Assembly (NCBI RefSeq): GCF_037042905.1
Contig: NC_087262.1
Coordinates: 22,611,501-22,675,500, forward strand
Direction of reading: 5' to 3'
Source of the DNA: Lytechinus pictus
Lineage: Eukaryota; Echinodermata; Echinoidea; Temnopleuroida; Toxopneustidae
DNA: 64,000 bases
The first letter of the stretch is position 1; every line of letters starts with the position of its first letter. A program made the position numbers and the translations under genes. Positions 27,601 through 39,600 of the stretch are shown piece by piece. The notes under the pieces are model-generated. The model saw nothing but the letters and a program-made list of their open reading frames with translations, was not told the origin of the DNA and did not search any database.

Positions 27601-30600
27601 TTGAGGTTGATTGGATCAATCACAACTCTCTAAAGACAGGACCCAGATGAGCAGTGTCTTAAGAGATTCTGAAAATAATTGGAAAAGAAATAGATGAGGC
27701 AGGCATAATAGTTTGATGCATAATGTTTTCTCTTTATTATATTCTAAATTTACATAGAAATTCATGAAAATTAAAATAAATTACTCTACAAAGCACATGT
27801 GTCTGAGCAGTTTTTAAAGAATGCAAAAATGTTTTATTGTAGAGCAAGAATATGCAATAGGTTTAGGGTCATTTTCCTTTTTAATCTACCTATGTGATTG
27901 CCACATCATTTCCTTTGTTGGTGATTACTGCTAATTGTCAGACCTTCATGTGACCTTTTGGCCTAGATGCAAGTTTGTTCTGGTCAAACATAGTTTTAAT
28001 GGAGAAAGGCAAGCCCCTTTGCTCATGAAATTATGAATACAGTGAAACCCTATGTAAAATACTATAAATAATTAAGTTATGCCATGTAATACAAGCTTCA
28101 TTGAGAAACCATATTGAAGGGAAATGGACAATGTTATACAGCCTCTCTTCATGAAATTATACTGTGAAATCTTATATAAAATAATTATTAACAAGTAAGT
28201 TATACCTATACAAAGTTCATGCTTCAGTGAGGAACCAAACATAACTGGAAATTGACAACACAGCCTCCCGCACAGCCTCTACAGACAGTGATCTTGATAA
28301 AAGATAATTCAAATTGATTTCACAGCACTATTCTTCATATTCACATTGCTATCATCTTGCAACTAATCTTGCTTTTCTCTCTATGTTTTTTACAAAATTT
28401 TCAGACTACTGCCAATAGATGTTCCAGCCGATCCAGCCATAATGCCAACGCTGATGTCAAGAATAACAGCAAACCAATTGGTTCGAATATTGTGGATGGC
28501 TATCAGGTAAGACTAAAATAAATCATTATCAGGGGTGTGAGAGTTCAGATTTTTATCTGATTTCAGATTTTTTTTGTTTTGATTTTCAGCTTAATTTCAG
28601 CTTATTTTTGGCCTTCCTCTGTACAAAAAGTATGGGAGCTCTTTCTATTTCAGACTTTTTCAACACTCTTCAGCTTTTTTCAGATCTTTTTATTTGTGAC
28701 CACTCACACCCCTGCATTATGTAAAATGATTAAAAAGTTATTTATTGACCTGTTGTCTACTTGATGCTGTTACCTACTTCATGCTGTTGGACACTGTATA
28801 AAGCCCAACAGATTTATGGAATTCAATAGGCGGTGGGTTAACAACAATACGTTTTGTCAGTCTTTTATTACACTCGTCCAGTATCTGACATGAATTTGTT
28901 GAGTGAAATGCTGATTAGGGTCTATTCCGATTACTGTATTTTCCAGTGTATAAACCGCACCTTTTTTCCCGCTTTGTAATCCTAAAAAATTAGGTGCGGT
29001 TTATCCAAGGAAACAACTAAATTTCATCAGTTAACTGACTATGTTACTTTGGTAATTAAGGTTGATGATCAACCAAGAATTATATATAATATTTAATGTA
29101 TAATTATTTGTTGGTTACTAAAAATAGAGAGTATATTTTGCGAAGTTTTCTTTGAAAAATCTTCTTTGTAAAGGTTGTTTTATATTATTTATTTAATTAC
29201 TATCAATTTAATAATGTTTTCCTAAAAAAAAACTGATTGTTTTGTGATGAAAACTTTTTTTTTTCAGCTAAAATTGCATGGAAAATGCTCTTTAATAGGC
29301 ATGTAATCGTTATCGATCTTAATCGTAATCGGTTATTAAAAAAGGCAATAAATAATGTCCTTTATTCTTTATTTCTCTCCTTTTTCTCTCAATATTAAAA
29401 AAAAAACTTTCCCTTTTTATACCATAACTTTGATATTCAAAAATGCCATTTTATGGTCTCCTTTTCCTTAAAAAAACCCTGGTTGTTTTGTAATGAAAAC
29501 TTATTTTTTACACCTAAAAAATGCATGGAAAATGCTTTACAATAGGCATGTAATCGTAATCGGTTAGAAAATGGGCAATAAATAATGTTTTCTATTCATT
29601 TTTTTTCCTCAGTTTCTCTCAACATTTTTTTTTTCTTTTTCCGTATTTTGGCTATAAGTTTGTTTTCAATACTGCCATTTCATGGTCTTTTTTCCTTTAT
29701 TCTACAAAGAAATTATTTATATTCTTTTTAAAATAAAGTTAAAGAATGAAGTAACCATTTTTTTAAATACAAAAATTAGGAATATATATTTTGGTCTTTC
29801 AAAGGATTTTATTGAAATTGGCTAACCGAAAATGCTATTAAACCAGGTTGGCCAATTTTTTTTTTTTTTAGCCTCCCGATTTTTGGGGATGCAGTTAATA
29901 CACGGCCGCGGTTTATATTCCGAAAAATACGGTAGTTCCAATGGTCCAATTTTTCAAAGTCCACACCTTTAATGTCCATTCATTATCCAGATATGATTAA
30001 CAACATTCTTCTCTCTGTGTATATATATATGTATATATATCTCTTTCTCTCTCTTCTCTATCGTAGTACACCCGTCCAGGATCCGATGTGAAGATGTTGG
30101 GTGAGATGCTGTTTGGTTCTATCCCGATGAGTTCCAACGGTCCTATCATCAAAGTCCACACCTTCAAGATGCCTCCAAAGGTGATGCTGTCAAGGGTCTT
30201 TCAACTCAAACCTCCAAATGAGCAATTGTAAGTTGATTCCCTGTTTGTCTAAAAATGTATCCATTTCTGAATATATTAAAAAGCACACAAATGATTTGTT
30301 CAGTAATTACGGGCAAGTTTTCAAACTGCCTGCTTTACAAACTTTACGAAACCAGCGGGTGATGCTGTCAGACCCTAGCCATTGTGCCTAGTGCTCTTGC
30401 AACAATTCAGGAAATTTGCATCATTCTTGGAGGCATATCTGATATTCTTCGAATTAAAAATATGTAATTCTGCAGAGCCTTATTCATGATATTGAGAAAC
30501 AACTGTCACAAATCTATTTTGCTCCTTTATCTTCTCTGAGCATAGAATTTACTATGTAATGCATATTTGGGGATTCAATTTTATTGACTTTTATTTGGTT

Positions 30601-33600
30601 TTTGTTCATCAGTTTGTTTATTTGTTTGTTTATTTATCAGAGAAACTGATGGAGGAGACAAGGACTCCATTAGCCTCTACTGTGCGGACATGACCATCCC
30701 GAGGAGTATTAGCGCTAATAGCCTGCCCTCTGTTGAGATCGGTGAGTCATTTTTCATACAGGATCCACAGGATTATATTTGTCAGAATGTCAGTATGAAT
30801 ACTCTCTCCTGTCCAAGTTCCATATGTTCCTGCATATCCTAGTGGATATGCAGGAACAATGGTTTGGTTAGCAACTTGGACCGTGTTTCTTTGAGTCACT
30901 GCGATTCTGGATTAAATTCTGAATGGACAATGAAAGAAGGGATCAGTCGTGGTCAATTCTTGTTATTTATTATGTGTAATCTTGTGATTATGACAGATCT
31001 AATTGATAAAAAGGGTTTGAATTGGGATAAATGGTTAAGGTACTTTAGGCAAATGTATGCTACTGCCCTTTGTCAAAATCTAGCTTAGTTTCCTTTCAGT
31101 CTTCAAATACATGCATTAACAAAGGACTGGAGGATTTGTAAAGGTGCTGTGAAATCCAGCATTCTGGTGCCCGTTTCATATTGGACTTACAACTGTTGTA
31201 ACTTTGCCATTATGGTAACTACCATGGCAACATGACTCAGCAGCCAATCAAAATTCAGGTTACCGTGGTAGTTGCCATAATGACAAAGTTACAACAGTTG
31301 TAACTCTTTATGAAATGGCCCCGTGGTGGGCTAGTTCCTTTGATAAGGCATTAGTCCTAATCACCATGTCCTACATGTATGTAGATGATGTATAGCCATC
31401 AGTCCTATGGTCTTGAAGGAGCATCCAGGGGTGAGGTAAAATAACCAGTTCAATTCAACCAATTTACTACATATATATCTGGGTTGTGCTTCATAAAAGT
31501 GTTCAGTGTGACTAACGTGTTTTCATGTGCCATTGCACACATGATATTTACTGCACAATCTCTGATCAATTTACAGTAGTGCGCGTTCCCTCAGCATGAT
31601 CTGACCAAGGTCTTGATGCTTCTTATACAGCACGCAACTGGCAATTTCAGTTCGACTTTTAGTCACACTTAATCTTTACGAAACACCCCCTTGTTGCTAT
31701 AAGTCTGTTTAATTTAACCTACGTGTATCTTGTAACACATCAAGAATTCATTTCCTTGTTTGTTATAGCTCGCAGCATGCCCATAGCGATGCCCACACCA
31801 CCCAACAAACTAGGTCTGGATGATGAGAGTGGGGAGTTCTCAGGTAAGTCACGTTCTTATCATATTCCATTTATTCCTCCTCTACCAATGGTAGGTGATA
31901 GAGGCATTGTATTTTTCTTTTCCATTCACCATTGAGCTGTTGGTCAGAAGAAAGTGCCTTTTCATCTATTGCTCCATGCCACTGGAACTCCCTCCCTTCG
32001 CTCCATGAAATTGACAGCATTGAATTTTTCAAATCATCCCTCAAAAACCCACTTATTTCAGCAGTTGTGTAATAATTAGCATAATCGGATGTGCCTGTGC
32101 ATATGAATGTTTTTAACAGAAATATGGCGCAATATAAACGCTGTTGATCATCATAAACTACATCATCAATAAGAAATAGTAACTGCAGAAGTAGGATCCG
32201 TAGCCTCTGTTCACTCAGTCTACATGTAGAAGCAGTTGGTGTACTTCTTAGATAGGACAGACCCATTTCGTCTGTGATCAATTTGGTCTATACTAAATAG
32301 GGTCCAATTTCCACCTACATTGTAGTCTAATTCTCATGTAGTCTAATGCCCAAGTGGTCTTAATTCTTAAAGTAACAGCAGATGGGGAAGTAGAATCAGT
32401 ATTGGAACAGTATTGCTAAGGTCTGTGAAAATGACTCCAAATGGACCGATGATGTGTCATTAAAAATAACTTTAAATGGTCATTTGTGTAATTGTTGCTT
32501 ATGCCATAGTACATTGTTAGATAAACTAGAATTACAAAAACAGAAAAAAAATTCCTGGTAAACATAAAGGTTCTATCAATTATATTACCAGCTCATTTAA
32601 AAAGAAGATCGGATATTGCCATAATATTCAAGGAAGCACATTGCAAATTCTCTGATAGTGTGGTTAATTTGGTTGTGAATTCGTCAAGCAATAGCAAGAT
32701 GTAAGCGTATTTCCATATTGAAAACTTGGAAATTTAATCGCATTTGCAATGACATGATTGCAGTAGCAGAAGGATATTGTTAACCATAGAAGAACTTGGT
32801 TATCAGTAAAGAAGCATATTACTACTTTCAGTCTGAGTGGCCCTGGTTATCCTATTTAGCTTTCACAAAGTTGAGTTTTGAAAATCACCTGTTTTACGAT
32901 CACATGTTTATTTTCACTTTATTTCCTTCCTTGCTGACTTCCTATTCCCGACCATTGTCACGGTTGTGTTTGGTTTTTAGTAGTACATCTGTACCTGCTT
33001 GTGATTGGAAAGCAAACACCTATCGTATGCATCTGTTTGCATGCACATTGAATGTCAGTCAGTGTTTAAAAGGTGCCCTGTTGTATTCTTGTATTAAAGG
33101 GATATAGACAAAATGAAAGATTTATCAAAGTGATCTTTGAAAGAAATCACCATATTCAAATAATTTTTCTTTTGCATCTATTCATATCTATCAAACCGAA
33201 GCAAAATTTTAGTTTTCATACTCTAGGAAGATTGAAAAGAGAACTTAATTACCTGGTGAATTAATCATCTGAATTATTTCCTTTTTCATTTTGTTCATCA
33301 GATATTTAAAATTAAGGGGGTGTTTAAGGGTTTGGGTTTTGTAAGGTTTGGATCTTAGGTTGATTGCATTGATGAACCGAATGCAGGTGAAAGTTTAATG
33401 CCTAGTTAGTGAGAGGTATCCACCCCAAAATTACTACGGAATAAAAGACATTTCAACTATTTAGTTGTGTAAAGCCAATTTTCTTTTACTGAAATAAGTT
33501 GTGTAGGAACCAAGCAGGTACCATTGTTTGGGCCTCGTAACACAATGTTTAGCATTTGATTGTAGGGCTGGTTTTTACAATTGACTACATTGATCATTAT

Positions 33601-36600
33601 GTGCAATCTAGTGTACGGATCAACTGTATGATCGATCCTAAGGCTTTGCATTTCAGCCCACTTACTATGATTATATTTGGAACTTCTTTGTAGCTTAAAA
33701 CATACCCTTGGTTTTAATTTGGTTTTATACATGTAGTGTGACATATTTTGATGCAGAAACATGTGACCTGTCACCCTCAAGGTATCAAACTATCAAAACA
33801 GAGTAGACTTTAAATCCGTGATGTGGTTGACATTTTTTAATATCACATTGGAAATTAGATAGGGTCACATGATAGTGGGTTATGTCGGAATGTAAAATAT
33901 GAGTATGGTTAAACTAAAGCATACAGGGTCATCTTCAAAAGTTTAGATACTTGTCATGTTGGCTGTAAATCAGATTAAAGTGATTTGATTACCGTGAGAT
34001 CTTGTGACATTTAATTGATCTAGTAATTGAAAGACCAAGGTCCATTTTGTCATGTGTTCATAATGTCATTTTTGGTAGTAATTAAAAGTATGAATCACAG
34101 ATTTGTTTCATTATCACTATGTTTACATCCATTATTATGTGACCCCATTTACACCATTTATGTTGCAGGATTTTTAGCATGTGGGATATGATTTCAGGTG
34201 ATATTTCTGTGTGATCATTGAAACTTTTGTTTATTGTCAAACTCTTAACATGATTTGTGATTCAAATCTTTCAAACAATGATAACAATGGTAATAATTAT
34301 GTTTGTGCTGAGTCGTGTTGATTCTAAGCACATATGTATTGTTTTTTTTTAAATTGATATACTGAGTTTAAAAATAAAAGTACATTCAATTGATCTCTAA
34401 ATCTTATGAATGAAATAAGTAATGAAATAGACGGAAAATAACAATCTTGTAATGTTCTCCACACAAACCTTTTTTTCCTTTTTAGCACCTATTTGTTGAT
34501 AATTCAATTGTCAACTCTTAAAAACCGCAAGTATTTTATCGTGTATTATTAAAGGACCTAGAATGGCATTTTTCAACCTTTTATCCTTTTTACAGCATCT
34601 GGAAGCTTCTTGGCACCTTTCTTGCCATCATCTCCAGGGAGTGTTTCAAGCTCCGCCTCCAATGGTAGCCTCCACAGACGATGGTTACGCAACCAGGTTA
34701 CCAGTATGGAGAATGTTGCTAGGAGAAGGTCATCAGAAAATATTTCCAACGTGGAGGAGGTTAGTGTTACCTTTAAGTGGGTTTTGTACAAATGGAATTT
34801 AAAAAAATCAAACAATATAAACAAATGAAAATTGTAAATAGCCGTTATGAAATTGTTGCCTAAAGTAATATCTAGATTGAAATGTTTTCCATAGTTATCT
34901 TGATATTACTTGTGGACCAATCATTTGAAGAGATTATGTGAAGGTGTATCATTCAAATCCGTAGAAACCACATGCCCACCAACATTACTCTGGTTACAGT
35001 ATGATGAGATAAAGAGAGAAAATAATTGTCTTATATTCAGACTCTTCAAGATATTAATTTGGAGTGAACTTTTCTGCAATGTATGTCTCCATTTTTGTAT
35101 GAGATCTTCAGCTAGTCCTGTTATAATGTAATTCTCATTTTTGGACTGAGAGATTTTTTATAAAATTTGGACCATGGCTATTTGGTAGGAGATTGATTAT
35201 AAAAACTTGAAGTGAAATTGGAGAACATCTTTTCATTAGCAGACAGGCAATTTTGTCAAAACCATTTTAGTTGTCGAATTCATTTAATCAAATAAGCCTT
35301 GCAAAGAGAAATAATGAATACCATGTGATCTCTAGCAGCCAATCAGACGGAGGAAGCGCTACCCAAAAATCGGTGTCGCTGTTCTATTCAACCTGCCGGA
35401 GCAACCCTCTGGAAGGGAGGACGAAGAGTTTAGACGATTTTTCTTCTCCCACTTCTCTCTGCTTGAGGGACACTTCCAGAGACTGGTGTCTTCCATTGAG
35501 AAAGCACTCAATTATCATCGCAAGAGCTTCATTAGGCCTGTGATGGAGGTAGGTGGAGAAGGGATACTATTCTTTTTATGTTACATCGATTGGTGCTAAG
35601 AAAAACACAATTGGTACATTCAGACAGTACAGCACTTTATCCACTTACAGTTTTGATTCTATAGTTTTGTGAAAGATGTTAGTCATTGCATTTCCAGATA
35701 ACAAATTTACTCTCCAAAATGTGAGTAGTGATGGAAAAAAATTGTGATATTTGAATATATATCTGAATTACATGCCTCCAGTTTTTCCACAATAAGTGAT
35801 TAATATCGCGAGCTGTTTTGTACCAAAATCACTGAGCTAAGGAAAGAAGAGAGAGATGGAGAACTCCAAAGTGAGACGAGAAGTTTCAGAAAGGTCCTGC
35901 ATATGGTGTATTGACATTTTATGGAATTTTCCAAAGGGTATGGACATTAATTAGCACATGAGTTGGCCACCTTTATGACTGAGGTTAGTCATTCAGCTCA
36001 TGGGTACAGCCTTCCAGTTAAGAATTAATTAAGGGACTTATATTTCAATGGTGTTATCTTTACAGGCCCTTGATCACTTTAAGCTGAGTGTGATCCAGCT
36101 GTACACCTCACCTAGAATACAACGACCCATCTGGCTTAACCTCATGACCTACCCCCAGCAGAGAGGTCACCTGTGTGAGCATCTCATTCGAGAGTTGGGC
36201 AGGGTCCTCGAAACACACAACAGCAAACAGAACAACTTGTAAGTGATTTGAAAGATCTTTGTAGGCGATGCTAGGTATTTCTCTGAAGCCAATGTTTAGA
36301 ATGAATTATGCATTTAGAAGTATTACATAGAAATATTCTGATTGAAAAAAATCAAAATTTAGTAAATGAGGTTATTTTTTAAACATTAAATTTTAAAATT
36401 ATGTATGATTTGATAATTTTGATGTTTATTCTAGCAGCCATATGTTATTTAATGGCATTAGGATATACTTATATTTGCAGGTTGTCCTAAAATGTTGCAC
36501 TTACATAATCAATCAACATATATCAAAATCACTTTATTGGTATTTACAAATTTTGATGATTTTTATGAACATTTCCTACAAAATTTTCATAACTTATTGG

Positions 36601-39600
36601 TCTGCAAAAGAACCTTCATTTTTAGTCGGTTAACATGTTGGTTTCAGAACATAGTGAATATGTAAATATACCAATGAGTTTGAAAGATTAGTAGTCTATG
36701 AAACAGATTTGATTAAGCTTTTGAGTCTCTAAAAAGGACTAAAAATATCCCTTTATTTTTATTATACAGTTTTATGAGTCGTCTGATGACGGGTGTCCTG
36801 ATGTACCACCTAGCGTGGGTTCCTACAGTGATGCCTGCTGGTGCCACACCAAGCCGTGCCTTCCTTGACAAACATTCTTCAACAACTGTAAGTTTATAGA
36901 TTATTTGACTATTTATGATAATAATCTGGTCTTGTAAAGCATATATCTCTATGCACTTCCAGAGAACTTTGGATGTTATTACCTTGGCTTCAGCTCACCA
37001 TAGCTTTATACAGTGCACAAGCTTTCAAGGAATTTATTCTTGTCAGGTTTCCATTTACCTGGCCTGGGTAATTTTAAGTGTGGCATTGCTCAAGGTAATG
37101 AGTTCTACAGCAGGGAATTAAACATGTGGTCCAATATCCAGAATAATTCACTGGACCACAACACATTCATGGTCATTTTCACTTAGTTTAGTAGGAAGGA
37201 AGTATTACCCTTAGAAGGTTTAAAAGTTTATTTATTCTGCACTTTTTTCTCATTTTGTTACAGCTTGATATATTAGCCAAGTGTCATCCATACAACCCAC
37301 TCTGGGCGCAGTTGGGGTGAGTCTTCCCCTATAATTTATGTGTATTATTAACTGTCTTTTTAATTCAGCTTAGCTTTTATATTACAATATTTTCTGGAAA
37401 AAAAACAAACTATGTAATAATCTTCCTTTCCACTTTCACAATGTTGGGGACCGTAATTTTGACCATCTGAGGAAGTTTAGTTGCCTTCATTTTACAGTTT
37501 CAAGATACCAACTTGCATTAAGTAGTTAATCAATGGATGCTCTGTTGATTGGACATTTTCAGGTACAGAGAAAGAATGTCTACTTCACTTTATAAATAAA
37601 TATGAATAGTAGATATGACTAATTAATGTGAGTAAAAACCTTTTTTTTGCACCATTAGCAGAATTGTTTAGAATAAAATTCAAGATCCAATTTCTTTTGT
37701 TACATGCTTCATTTCATTATTTGTTTGTAAATTTGCAGGGATATGTATGGCAACATTGGCCTTCCAAACAGGGTAGCCAAGACGGTCATTGTTGGAAAGC
37801 GTGCTGATGTGGTCTGCCGGTTGCTTTACGTGTTGTCCTACTTCATCCGATGCAGCGAGGTCCATGAAATCAACGAGAAGTGCGAAGACATCATCATGGA
37901 ATGTACACAGCTAGCACTGTCCGAATCTGACGATTCAATTGATCGTCGACGAACTTTGACTGAGGACATGTTTCTTGCCAAAACAGAAGACAGTGGCATT
38001 GAGGATGTAGGAGGTTTGACTCAAAGTGAATCAAGCAATAAGCCTTTGTTTTACATCCAGGATATGCCGAAGCTTGTGGAAACCTCTAGTGATGATGGGG
38101 TAGGGTTGGAGGGTGAGTCACAAGAAGGTTTGGCGGTAAGGAAGTTAAGATGTATTCAAGAGCGTAAGAAGAACAGAACTAATGTAATACTGTCCAACAA
38201 CAGCAATGCAAGAACTCATAGTCGGTTTGAGGAGAGCGATGATGTTTTCAGGGACAGCACTGATTCTAGAACTTCTCAATTAAATCAGGTTGTAGGAGGA
38301 GGGGATACTTGCAAAGTTGCTGAAACAACTGCAAAGTCAAATTCACAAAGTGTTCAACATGATCAGGAACCTTCAATCGTATGTAAGACTTTAGACAACA
38401 GTTTGCTTGTATCTAAATTAGAAGTTGTAGTGCCTGTTGGTCGGGCTTCGAGGAACATTGAGGACCTTCTTAAATTTGACATTGATGAACCTTTAACAGC
38501 GAAAGATTCATCAAAAGATAGTAATGATAGAACGTTACATAGCATCAACGATTGCAATGAAAATGATAAGTTTGTGATCTCTAAAGTTGCGAAATTTTCA
38601 AATTCTCAAGGATCAGGAGAGAGTGTATCGAAACCAGATATTGTCCTTTCAAATGAACACAATTCTGACTCGAACCACCGTGTCCTGAACTCACACAAGG
38701 TTTCAGACTCCATAGATATCACCACAAGCCCTTGTCAAAGAACAGTATCACCACCAAGCAAGGAACATTTAGCGGATGCAACACAGCATCGGCTAACACC
38801 AAGTCATACCTCAAGTAATCACTCAGGCCAAGCCATTGGACAGAATCAACATCAAATGTGTAGACTCGAGTCGATAGAGGATAAAGGATGCTATGAACGA
38901 TCATCTGATTTATACAAGCGATCTGTCTCAAGTATGTCGGCTGTATCTTGTGCCTCGTCAGCTCTTTCGGATCACACCTGTCTGGAGCATGAAGAACTTC
39001 CATTGGCTTGGTAAGAATTTAGCAATTGTATTCAAACCAAGTTATCTCTCATGTTAAAGTTACCAGGTAACTTAGGATTGTCTGTTTTATGTTTGGAGGT
39101 AGTAACTTGGAGAACAATGCTTCAGAGACGTGAGAAAGAACAGATGTAACCTAATTCTTTTGTGGTATGGTGTAATGAATGCAATGCCTTTTTTAACAGG
39201 ATTGGGTATAGTTTGGTTTGCTTTTTTAGAAAAATGCCATTTCCCTCTCGAAAATGGATATTCAGTTTTTTATCCGAATTACTCCATAAATTCTTCCCTC
39301 TTCCTTTCAAAGGTTAATCGCTGACTGATCACTACCTCCCTCTTTGGTGTTAGTTAAAAAGTTGTGTCTTTGTACTCATAATTCCCCTCCTATTTTCTGA
39401 ATACTTTAATTTTTAATTCACTCTTATCTTTAATTTCTTTATTAGCTCTGAACAGATGTTTGAACTGGAGTTGGAAAGGACCAAGTCCCACGTCGATAAC
39501 TTTGGCCGCTCCCTTCTCGGAGGTTACTGTCAAAACTTTGTGCCTGACTTTGCCCTTCAAGGTGTCCCTAAACTGGACAACAAAATGGTGGAGAGGAGCC

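Noticed and set aside
27442-27650. Possible MITE in FNIP intron 2 (TGTGATTGATC arms)
   Set aside because: Inverted similarity covers only about 22 bp and boundaries are unclear.
31871-32281. 136-aa minus-strand ORF in FNIP intron 6
   Set aside because: It is antisense to a LINE RT C-terminus readable on the + strand.
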